The translations under genes and the position numbers were made by a program. Positions 47,201 through 56,169 of a DNA stretch of 64,000 nt are shown here, piece after piece (position 1 is the first letter of the stretch; every line of letters begins with the position of its first letter). Under the pieces are notes generated by a model that saw only the letters and a program-made list of their open reading frames with translations, had not been told where the DNA came from and searched no databases. The stretch covers positions 744,001 to 808,000 of the forward strand of contig NC_033563.1 in assembly GCF_001680005.1 (NCBI RefSeq), read 5' to 3'. The stretch comes from Plasmodium coatneyi. Taxonomy: Eukaryota; Apicomplexa; Aconoidasida; Haemosporida; Plasmodiidae.

Positions 47201-50200
47201 TTTTATTCCCTAAAACAGTACGTCCTGTTTGAGCACAAAACGAAGAAGCGTTTTATCTTCAACGGTTTTTTACATGAACACGTTCATAATTTAGAAAGGG
47301 GGAAAATACCACGTGAGGATAATCCACCCCAAGACAATCAACCGGTGGTACAAAGAGAAGAAGGAGACTCGAAACGGGGAGTGAACTATCCTTGTAGGAA
47401 AACTTCACCAGAGGGAAAGAACAAACATAGTGGTAAAAAGAAGCAAAACGGTAAAGCTGCCACAGTAGTGAATACCCTCCCCAATGGTAGCCATATACAC
47501 GGGGAGGAGAAAGTCATCACAACAGAACAGATTCAAACCCACCACATGGAAAAAAAAAACATTTTATTCTTCTCCAACTTTATTTGCAACATGGATGATT
47601 CAAATGGCGTCAAGGGAAGGCACCACTTCTCCGGGGCGACTGACATACACTTCCACGTGGATAGGAGCAATAGGGAGGTTAATAGAATTTTATTTGGCCG
47701 TATCACCAAGGGGGGACAAATAGACGAGGAGAAGGGTGGCTACACGAAGGGAAACTCCTCACCAAAGACAAGTCATGCATTCGTAAGGCTGAAACGAATC
47801 AACACTGGTACTGTGCTCAGACGGGAAAGCGACACTGAACTTGGGAACCCACAAAGTTGTAGGAAAAAAAAAAAGCATACAATGAAGTGCAGAATTGTAA
47901 GTGCGAAAAAGGGTGCTAAAACGGTACAACACGGAGAAGACACCAACAAGTGCACCTTTTCCGATAACCAAGCAGTCGATCCTGATGAGGAAAAGTTCCG
48001 TTCCAACATGCATCTAATGAGACGGATTTTCCAGATGGATCGAAATTGCCAAGAGGTAGAGGCATTTCTAAAATCGTACGAGGGGGGGTCCCCATACCCA
48101 CGGTTTCATCTGCTGAGGAGACACCCCTACAGGTCAGCGAGTTTTTTAGTTTGGAAGGTTTTGCGCAGTAGAGGAAAAGTGGGTGACCCAGACAGGGGCG
48201 TAACTGAAGAAGACGCCAAAATGGAGGGTAACTGTGGTACTAAAAGAGATTACCATCTGGGGGTGGACAGCCATGCGGCCACCTACTTCCAACTGCGCTA
48301 CTGTAGCATCATCAAGAAGTACGTATGTCACCTGTTCAACCTCTTCGTGTGGAAAGAAAATTTAAAAAAAAACGTGGAACAGACGATACAACATGTGCGC
48401 AGAAATATGCACCTATTCACAGACGACGTAGACTTTGAACCCCTTAACGAAATCATACAATCTTACAACCGGTTGAAAAGAGCAGGGGTTAAGAACAAAA
48501 AAGTGGAACTAGTCCTGTGTAAGGAAATAGACACCATTATGATGAAGACCTGGCTACATATTTTGAAGGGGAAAAATAACTCCACCAAGAAGGAGAAAAT
48601 GTGCATACAAAAATGGATAGATATGCAGATGTTCCTTTTGATCTTTTTCTCCTTCTACTCGATCAGCATAGAACATGAGTTGTATGTTAAGCTGTCCCAC
48701 TTTGTAAACGAAATGGTGTGTTGCCTGCTCAGTCAGGAGGAGGGGCTGCCATCCAAAAATGAAAAAGAGAAACATTTGCTCATTTTTAATTATTTCCCAA
48801 AAAGTAAAAAAGATTTTTACTTCTTCGAGGGAGACAATTATCACTTCCCGTTTGTGCAAAATATTCGGGAGGAAGTGCGTAAATTTTTAACGGAGCATCT
48901 AAACGGAAGAAGTTCGACCAAAGCGCGAAGTGATGAATCCACTGATCACACAGAACGTGACAAGGATATCCTCCTTATGGCCAAGGAGTTCCATTTCTTA
49001 AGCACCTGCAAATTTGTTCACAAATTTAATTGCCTTCTCAACGACACGGTGTCTACTCTTAGAACGTACTTTTTCATTTTTCACGACCTCAACAATTACA
49101 TAGACGATTTTATTGCCTTTCATTACTTTGGCATGTACAAACAGGTGAACCTCGCTTGTGGGCGCGTAAAAAGGGCCATCCGAAGGGGAAGGCATATCAA
49201 TTTTTCCTACACAGGGAGGATGAGAAAAAGAAAAGAAGAAAGACGCCTTCGGGATGGGAATGGAAAAGGGACAAAATGGAGGAAACACTCATCTGGCTTA
49301 GTCCAACCTAGAAAGGGGGACACCTCCGTAAACACCGCACACAAATCTGTTAGGAAGAGAGAGAGAAAAAAATGCAATTTTAAAAATGAGGAACATACCT
49401 TTTTTAACGTCACCGAAATGAAACAGTCTTTGCGAAATAACATGCCTTTTACTTTTTTAAAAAATCTTGTGAACCACATCTTTGTTGAATATCACTCCGT
49501 TATCATATCCAGAGGGGACCTCAAAAATGCCATCGCGAAGAGTCTCCTTTTTGTAAAAGACAAGACAGAACAAGTGAATATTTTCAAGTTGATTGGCGGT
49601 ACTCTCCTAGACGTCTACTTCAAAGAACGTAGTATCTCTCCGGAGCCGTTCCTCCTAGAAGGATGTCACAAAAACGACGATAATGATTCGCCATGTGTCT
49701 TACCTCACACGGAGGGAGAACAAAACAGATATGTTTTTTTTCTAGACTTTTTTTTCTTTCTTCTTTTTTTTTTCTTCAAAAAGGAGGGCCATCGTAATTG
49801 CGCTTATAAGGTAAGCTCTTCGTGTGCATCCTAAAAATGGTCGATGTGTGTATCACCTGGTGAACAGCCTACGTTTACTCACCACTGTTATAACCCCCCT
49901 TCCTATGAGCAGATTTTTCCGAATTACTTGAACATCCTGGAGGAGAAAATGACATCCAAGGGAGAACTCAGTAAGGACGAAAGGCTGCAGGTGCTGAGGA
50001 GCTGTCTCTCCTTTTGGGGAAGCATAACTAATGGGGACAGCCCGCTTGGGGGAGGTGGTTTGATTGAGCAGGGGGTAACCACACTGGCCGAAAAGGGTGG
50101 AGAGAAATATAACTCGGAAAACGCCAAGAATGTATTTTCAGATGCAACTAAATACGCAACTAATCGCGCAGCTAGCCAAAATTGCGCAGAAAAAAACCAC

Positions 50201-50809
50201 CTGAGCAACACACAAAAAAAAAAAAATTTCGAAGAAAGCGTCGACTACTTCACATTTGAACAGTTTGCCTCCTTGGGATTATTCGACTTCGCGAAGGACA
50301 CACAAAAAAAACTCACAAAGGAAGAAAGAAAAAAGCAAAACTACGAAATTTATCTACTGAATAAATTTGTTTTTAATTTTTTATATTCACTTAGTTTATT
50401 TCCTAATTTTTACGAACATGTCCAAATTTATGTAAGAAAATATTTGTTGAAAAAAAATACAGAAGTGGTCTCCTCCTTTGAAAAGTGTGTAATGGAAAAG
50501 ATGAGCAGTACAGAGGGGTATGTCCACGTCGCCCCTGCGCAGGCATGGGGGGAGGGCGTAAAAGATTTGCGAAAAAGGCAAGACCATTCTGCAACACTGT
50601 TTAATACAAAAAAAAAGGTAGGTTGGGTGTGACCACACGTGCAGTCGCGTTGGCAAAAGGTGCCGATGTGCTGACGAGCACGCAACGCAACTAAACGCAA
50701 CTAAATGCAACTTCACGCGATTTCACACGCCTCCCTTTTCACTCATTCACAGGTGCGGGTAAAAGAAATACTCATTTTTTTTCACACCAGCTATCATTAC
50801 GACAGTTAA
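44236..50809 (+). CDS. SPEF2/CPC1-like axonemal central-pair protein with degenerate adenylate-kinase domain (14 exons)
   Basis: Reconstructed exons: 44236-44448, 44545-44612, 44717-44771, 44918-44970, 45099-45174, 45271-45652, 45760-45968, 46090-46141, 46279-46333, 46467-46540, 46678-46791, 46920-49810, 49913-50617, 50753-50809. All 13 junction phases agree, giving one 1667-residue protein. From about residue 100 there is a long charged coiled coil (ESTLERESHIRQRKLK, HYEQMEKQMFARNQREY). Residues about 400-530 resemble an adenylate kinase: LPLKIAITGKIKK, AERLAEHLRRTFPLKVYDVE, and YKGYIIVNFFYSLKQYVL (the GWILDGFP-like strand). Coiled coil, internal kinase-like domain, long C-terminal half and total length all fit SPEF2/CPC1, a central-pair protein of motile flagella; in Plasmodium only male gametes build an axoneme. 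Weak points are the donors GTTCGC, GTTCGT, GTTAAA and GTGGGC, and the choice to splice past an in-frame TAA at 46144. The family is inferred. Confidence 0.62.
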
Positions 50810-51137
50810 AAAAGGAGTGAAATAACAACTTCGACACAATTGCAATGGCGCAACTTCAACGGCGCAACTTCAACAACGCTAGTAAGACAACTGCTAACCA
50901 CTCGGGAAGAATTAAATTCGATAATGCTCCCGTAATAGCAAGTTATTTAAAAAAAGGTGGGGGTGAAGAGCCAGGAGTTCACTAAGGGGAGTGCCTATTC
51001 CTTACACGCGTCGCGCAGGCAAAACTCCTTTGTTCTGCCACAGATTCACTGCCAAGGTAACATTTCACACCACATAGGAAGAAGCAAAAACGGTGAACAT
51101 CGCGCTTGAGTAACCTTCAATCCTGAAGGAGGAATCC
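50810..51137. other. Short intergenic region between convergent genes
   Basis: 328 bases between the stop codons of the SPEF2-like gene (plus) and the secreted protein gene (minus), presumably both 3' UTRs. Nothing else seen. Confidence 0.55.
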
Positions 51138-51932
51138 CTAAAACAACGTTTCGTCGAAATTAAAAAAAATCGTGGACTCCAACACACGCTGATCGTATTT
51201 GTTAAAAAAAAGTTCGATAAAGTTCTGGAACTTTTTTATGTATGTGGATTTCTGGAAGAAGCCCTTCAGATAATCCAGGAGGGAAAAATTGGACTCACTT
51301 TTTAACTGTTCACTTTTGCCTAAAAGTTCCATTGGACTTTGCTGGTTTGCACTTTGCTCCTTTGCAGAGCTCTTCTGGTTGTCTTCGACGTTTTCACCAC
51401 TGTGGTGCTCAATCGTTTTTTCCTCCCCGTCAACACCGCTAACACTATGGTCGGTCGTTTCTCCCCCTTGACCAACCGGGTAGATGCTGGGCAACTCTCT
51501 GTTCAGGACATTCCCACTAGGGAAGCCTCCCTTGCGTCGGTTGCTGTGCACTCCTTCATCGTGACTCCTATTATTGACCTGAGTTCCCTGCTCATCATGC
51601 ACACCCTGCATGGTTCCCCCTTGGTAATCCCATTCCTTTCTATTTCTTTCCTCCATTTGTGCCTCATTAGGATATAAGGTCTTAAATAAATTGTTCATAT
51701 TTTTTTTTATCTTGGTGGCATTTCTTTCCTTTCTGGGGGTGTAACTTTCCTGAGCGTTTTGGCTTGTCCCCTTAAAATGGCTTTCCTTTACATCCTTGGT
51801 TAGCATAGGCGTAAAAAAGACGTTCCCATTTTCCTCTCTATTCTTGGACTGGCTAAATGAGTAAGCGGCCGTGCACTGGATGAAAAGTGCAAAGTAAAGG
51901 AGCATCCTTACGACGGAATTACCACCCTCCAT
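51138..51932 (-). CDS. Secreted protein of unknown function
   Basis: Single exon, 264 residues. A signal peptide lies at residues about 8-24 (VVRMLLYFALFIQCTAAYS), and the second Met at position 10 is an equally plausible start. The middle is hydrophilic, Gln/Glu/Asn/Ser-rich and probably disordered. The last about 50 residues (FSLLDYLKGFFQKSTYI, then a helical IELFFNKYDQ stretch) look folded and are the likely conserved part. There is no transmembrane segment after the signal and no GPI signal, so the product is probably secreted or stored in an organelle of the secretory route. I do not recognise the family. The gene lies between two genes tied to other functions, which gives no clue. Confidence 0.72.
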   Translation of the reverse strand: MEGGNSVVRMLLYFALFIQCTAAYSFSQSKNREENGNVFFTPMLTKDVKESHFKGTSQNAQESYTPRKERNATKIKKNMNNLFKTLYPNEAQMEERNRKEWDYQGGTMQGVHDEQGTQVNNRSHDEGVHSNRRKGGFPSGNVLNRELPSIYPVGQGGETTDHSVSGVDGEEKTIEHHSGENVEDNQKSSAKEQSANQQSPMELLGKSEQLKSESNFSLLDYLKGFFQKSTYIKKFQNFIELFFNKYDQRVLESTIFFNFDETLF

Positions 51933-53459
51933 TTTGAAGCTCGATTGGGATGCGTACCTTCAGCGCGGGAATGACAAATCACATGAATGGGGGGGGAGAA
52001 GAGATCCAATTGGTAGTCCCAATAATATTCTGAGTCGTACTCCACGCACGGTCTGGGTGAACCTCCGTTTCAGTCTCGCTGCAGGCATATACACGTGCAT
52101 ACAAGGGTGTGCATCCAGACGACCTTCACCTTTCACGCCTCAAGGGAGAAATGGAAATGTTCGAAAAAAGGAACTGCGCAGCGGCAATTCGGTTCGAGCA
52201 GCCCACGTAGTAGTTCTTTGCGTGATCCCTGTTTCTTTCCTTTCCTTTTTTTCCTTCCTCGTGTTGCAGAGAGAGCACGTTTCAATCGCTCCCTTTGTGC
52301 TTCGCCCGCTTGCCCCGCTTGGCCGGCTTGGCGCTCTCCACCCGGTTGTTGACTGCTCGCCCAAATCAGTGTGCTCTGTCGTTCTGAACTCACCCCGCTA
52401 CGGGCATCTACCTCAGTGGTTCATTTACACGCTTGGTTAAATCGATTAACCCAGCGGGCCGCCTTTCCTTTGGTAAAAAAAAAAAAAAAAATAGGAGGCC
52501 GCGTTTTGGCTTTGCTTCTTCTGCTTTGCGGGTGTAATTCGTAAAGTCATACCTCCACATGGGAGCAGCGAATTAACTTTTTTTCCTTAAGCAGGGGGGG
52601 AAGCATTTCAACAAATGGGCTGCGCATGTTTGTATGTTTACCTGTAAGCCCTGCATACGCATGTAATACATATGCCTTAATATGGTGTGCCTCCTTTTTG
52701 TGTGCGCTATTGTATGTATATCTGAAGAGAGGCTTACAAAAAATGATTCATTTTGCCGAAAGGTTTCGCAAACTCGCGCTTGGAATTTATTCCTGCGATT
52801 GTTCGTTCGATCGTTTGTTTGTTTGTTTGCGTGCTTGTATGTTTGTATGTTTTTTTTTTTTTTTTTTTTTTCTTCCACTTGGTCGTTCCAAATTGGCGGG
52901 CGCATAGTTGAGCGCGCGGTGAGAGAAAGCCGGAGAGTGTCGCCAGGGGGGGGGTGGCGCCCGCCCTTTCGACTACCTGTAATTCCCGTTCGGTTCAGCG
53001 CATCCGGGAACGACCCTAGTGGGCATGCCCCATCATATGGGGGAAGCTTCCAAGAAGAAGAGGAGTTGTGAACAAACTGGTGATACGCCTCTTTTTCTTC
53101 CTCTCCAGGAGGAGGTATGCGCTGTTTCGTTCCTCACATTTTTTTGTGCATCCTCTTTAAGGGAAGTATCCCTCCGAGTGCCTCGCCATAGGCGTCGTTT
53201 TGAAGTTGGAAAAAATGGGAAAAAAAAACAGCCAAAATAATGGCGAAGAAATAGGAAAAAAAAAAAAAAAAAAAAAATGCCCAAAATTATGACGAAAAAG
53301 TGGCAAATATATACGCACCCTTTGTGTGGGGACAAAGCCTCCACAGGACCAGCACGGCCTTTTTCAAAAACTGTGTAGCCGTTCGCTCCTTCCCCCAAAT
53401 GGCAACGGCGCAGCGCTGCTTCTAACACATCACCACCCAATTGTATACACACCTTGGGG
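51933..53459. other. Intergenic region, no gene accepted
   Basis: 1.5 kb upstream of the secreted protein gene, reaching to the 3' end of the L47 gene. It contains poly(A)/poly(T) runs (52,479-52,495; 52,851-52,871; about 53,255-53,277) and a duplicated segment flanking the last run. A 168-codon plus-strand ORF (51934-52440) has no protein-like features and is not called. Confidence 0.5.
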
Positions 53460-54161
53460 TCAGTAAAAGCGGCGTAGCCTGGACATGTTGTTACGGAGAG
53501 CCACGACGTTCTGCTTCTTCCACGAAATGAATCCAGGCAAATCAGAGTACTTGCGCTGGTATTTAAAATTGGGAATGAGCAAATGCATAGTTTCTTTTTT
53601 AAGAGGATCCAAAAGAATGGACAGCTCATCAATGTTGTTTTCAATCTTGCTAATGGATAAACGGAGGGAGTTTTTTTCGACGGAAAAACTACCTTTCAGC
53701 ATATTCATTTTGTGCCTTAAATAGAGTAACTGTTCCTCCAGTTGGAATTTTTCCGTCTCGTAAACTTCCCTCTCTTGTTGTTTTTTTAGCATTTCCTTGG
53801 CTCGAATACACTGTTCATGGATGGCACGTCGTGACAAGACGGTTAAAATTCTTTTCATTGTAAGCTTCACCTTTTTTAGTCTCCCCGGTTGTACCATTCT
53901 GGTGTTGTTCTGTAAGTGGAAGTTCTGTTCTCCTAGTAGTTTGTTTTTTTCCTTTAAGCACAGGTAGTAGAGCTTGTGGAGGTCGTCGAAGCTTTTCTTC
54001 CTTAAAAGTACGCATGGCCACGCATCTCCCGTTTTGCTGTTTTCTACTTTTGTTTTCATGGGTACGCTGTCCAGGAAGCTGTTTTTCCACAGCTCCTCTA
54101 TGCCCCTCTGGGGTACGAATTGCAGCTGCCTCTGCAGCCCTCGCAGTCCACGCAGCGCCAT
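53460..54161 (-). CDS. Mitochondrial large-subunit ribosomal protein L47 (uL29m)
   Basis: Single exon, 233 residues. Residues about 46-125 match the MRPL47/uL29 family: GDAWPCVLLRKKSFDDLHKL, YYLCLKEKNKLL, then a helical R/K-rich stretch. This follows the known pattern GxAWTxxxLRxKSxEDLHKLWYVLLKERNMLL. The first about 25 residues are Arg-rich, without acidic residues until IEELW, consistent with a mitochondrial targeting sequence. A long C-terminal extension (about residues 125-233), largely helical, exceeds the human protein, which is common in apicomplexan mitoribosomal proteins. It acts in the mitochondrial large ribosomal subunit near the exit tunnel. Confidence 0.88.
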   Translation of the reverse strand: MALRGLRGLQRQLQFVPQRGIEELWKNSFLDSVPMKTKVENSKTGDAWPCVLLRKKSFDDLHKLYYLCLKEKNKLLGEQNFHLQNNTRMVQPGRLKKVKLTMKRILTVLSRRAIHEQCIRAKEMLKKQQEREVYETEKFQLEEQLLYLRHKMNMLKGSFSVEKNSLRLSISKIENNIDELSILLDPLKKETMHLLIPNFKYQRKYSDLPGFISWKKQNVVALRNNMSRLRRFY

Positions 54162-54988
54162 GGCACGAATGGAGGCAGATTTGCTTCGTTTGTGCGATGC
54201 CTACCCGGCGTTCCACCTACGTGCAACCTACGTGCAACATGTGTTCTCTGTTTTAGCTTCCCCGTCCCGAGGGATACTTCACAGGGGGGAAATGGGCCAG
54301 GTTACACGTCCACCGAACGAACGGGGCATACTGCCTTATGCAGCGGAAAAAAGGAACGCCCTCAATAAGCACACCCGCAATAGGTACTCCCCCTTTTGCT
54401 GTAAGTGTGTTATTTCCTTTTCCCTCATCCACAAAGTGTGCGGACTTTTTCGTTTTCTGTCCTTCCTGCGCGTTTATGAAGGGAACAGTCTCAGCGTCGC
54501 TCGAAGCTCAGTCGGGTCGAAATGCCTTCTTCTGTTGCTTGCCCCTTAACATGCCAACAGGGGGAGGGTTCCACCTTCTCCTTGCGTTTACCCTCAGAGG
54601 GGGCACATCACAAATATGCATAATAGGATTGACACTGGTGAAGGCGAATTGCTACTTGCACGTAGAACGGTAGGTTATCATTTCACACACGCATTTTTTA
54701 TGAATATTATCACACCCTCAAGGACACCATGTTTGTACTTTCTTTGGGGGGACCTACGTAGAGGAACGTGAAATGGGGATTCTTCATCACCGTCGAAAAT
54801 ATGCACTGCTGATTTTTTCCCATTACGCTTATCTCCTCTTATGTGTTATCACCACGAGAGTGTTTTATTTTTACCTTTTTTTTTTTTTTTTTTTTTTTTT
54901 ATCAATTTAATGTAAAGCGGAGGGAATGGGTGACCATCCCACGTGATGCGGCGTGTTACGTCCTCCGTTGGACGTCGCTGCCCTCATT

Positions 54989-55054
54989 TTAAGCGCAACT
55001 TCAGTGTGTGAATCCATTTAAGCGCAACTTCAATGTGTGAATTCATTTAAGCGC
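54989..55054. repeat. 29-base tandem direct repeat, two copies plus 8 bases
   Basis: TTAAGCGCAACTTCAGTGTG... (54989-55017) is repeated at 55018-55046 with two substitutions, then TTAAGCGC starts a third copy (55047-55054). It is intergenic. Confidence 0.9.
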
Positions 55055-55115
55055 TTTTCCCTACAGCGGTGGCAGGCATGTTTCCGTCACCGCTTGTTGC
55101 AAAGAAAAAAGAAGC

Positions 55116-55451
55116 ATGTTCGTCCTGACCGTCCTCCCCCTTTTCGCAATTGCACAACTTGGACATTCCCCAAAACAAGGAACTCGCCTCCCTTCCTTCA
55201 CTTTAAAGGTCCATGAAAAACGACAATCCACTTTTCACGTATGCCCTGTCCAAGCAAAAATTGAACACATCGAATGTGCAGGTCCCCCCTGCAGAACTGG
55301 AGCCCCGCATGGTTCCTCTCCCGCAGCGTTTGCCACAGATCATGTTGAGGCTTCCTCTGTTTTAGACTCAACTTGGAAAAACTCCAAAGAGCAAAAGTGC
55401 GGCCACGACGAATGTGCAAAGTTAGGGGCGGAGAACACCAACTCCGAATGA
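55116..55451 (+). CDS. Possible small secreted protein or first exon (doubtful)
   Basis: An ORF of 111 residues starting with a short hydrophobic leader (MFVLTVLPLFAIAQ), followed by a Cys-containing region (VCPVQAKIEHIECAGPPC). It is the only ORF in this 2 kb gap with a signal-like start. If it were spliced at GCATG|GTTCCT (phase 1) it could join an exon-like segment at 55,790-55,910 (EHTAEKKDVIPCAQFVGSKN), which follows a pyrimidine tract and an AAAG acceptor. I have no family match, and the segment may be noncoding. Confidence 0.22.
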   Translation: MFVLTVLPLFAIAQLGHSPKQGTRLPSFTLKVHEKRQSTFHVCPVQAKIEHIECAGPPCRTGAPHGSSPAAFATDHVEASSVLDSTWKNSKEQKCGHDECAKLGAENTNSE

Positions 55452-55470
55452 CGTCTGCCGCTCTTCCGGT

Positions 55471-55502
55471 TGATCGTCATCGCCTGGACAGCTCGTGTGT
55501 GC

Positions 55503-55533
<31 letters not shown>

Positions 55534-55626
55534 CACAATTTAACAAAATCGCCTGAACAGTCAGGCAAATTAAGCATTTTTTTTTTTTTTTTCTACACAC
55601 AGCAGCTGTTCAGACGATGACGATCA
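55471..55626. repeat. Nested inverted repeat (A27/T16-extended hairpin)
   Basis: The left arm TGATCGTCATCGCCTGGACA... (55471-55529, ending in A27) pairs with the right arm (55577-55626, starting T16 and ending GACGATGACGATCA). The first 23 positions pair with one mismatch and one G-T wobble, followed by a few irregular positions and the A/T tracts. The about 47-base loop holds a smaller hairpin GCCTGA...TCAGGC, whose CGCCTGAACAG resembles the arm sequence CGCCTGGACAG. No flanking target-site duplication is seen. Confidence 0.75.
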
Positions 55627-56169
55627 ATGCAACAATTGGGAAAATCGCCTTTTCTGTGGAGCCACTGTCTATTTAATACACGCTTTCTCTTTACAACGAC
55701 GTGGAGTGGTTAGCCTAGTCATTGTACATACACATGGGTGTAGGTATTTTTTTTTTTCCCCCTTTTACATTTTGCAAAGGCGAACACACCGCTGAAAAAA
55801 AGGACGTCATTCCGTGTGCTCAATTTGTTGGTAGCAAAAATGGGCACTACTACCGTTTGTACTCTTCCGAAGAGGGAAGAACACGTAGGACAAAATTTCG
55901 ATGGTGCCACGTAAATGGGGAGAGGCACAAAAAGGACGTGCAAAAAGTGTATAGGAATGAAGAAAGGCGAAAAAAAAAACACATACGCGGGGGGTGTATT
56001 TATGTATGTACACATTTATGTGCATGCTTCCTGTGACTGTTTATGGGGGAAAGGGGGCCGCTTATCCAGGGAAGCACTCTTTAAGGGCTCTCCCCCCCAC
56101 GGGGCGAAGTAGAAGGGAGCAGGACCAGATAAGGAGACCCCCATTTTTTTTCTCCACGCTATCCACACC

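Larger units (their letters stand above)
54162..56169. other. Intergenic region between divergent genes, with hairpin and possible small exons
   Basis: 2.0 kb between the starts of L47 (minus) and the SLC6-like transporter (plus). It holds a 29-base direct repeat (54989-55054), a T25 run (54876-54900), a nested inverted repeat (55471-55626), and two short ORFs (55116-55451 and about 55,790-55,910) that might be exons of a small gene. Confidence 0.55.

Noticed and set aside
51934..52440. 168-codon plus-strand ORF upstream of the secreted protein gene
   Set aside because: It has no protein-like features, lies head-to-head in the 5' region of a well-supported minus gene, and mixes low-complexity and hydrophobic stretches without a motif.
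53974..54549. 191-codon plus ORF overlapping the start of L47
   Set aside because: Half is the antisense shadow of L47; the rest has no recognisable feature.
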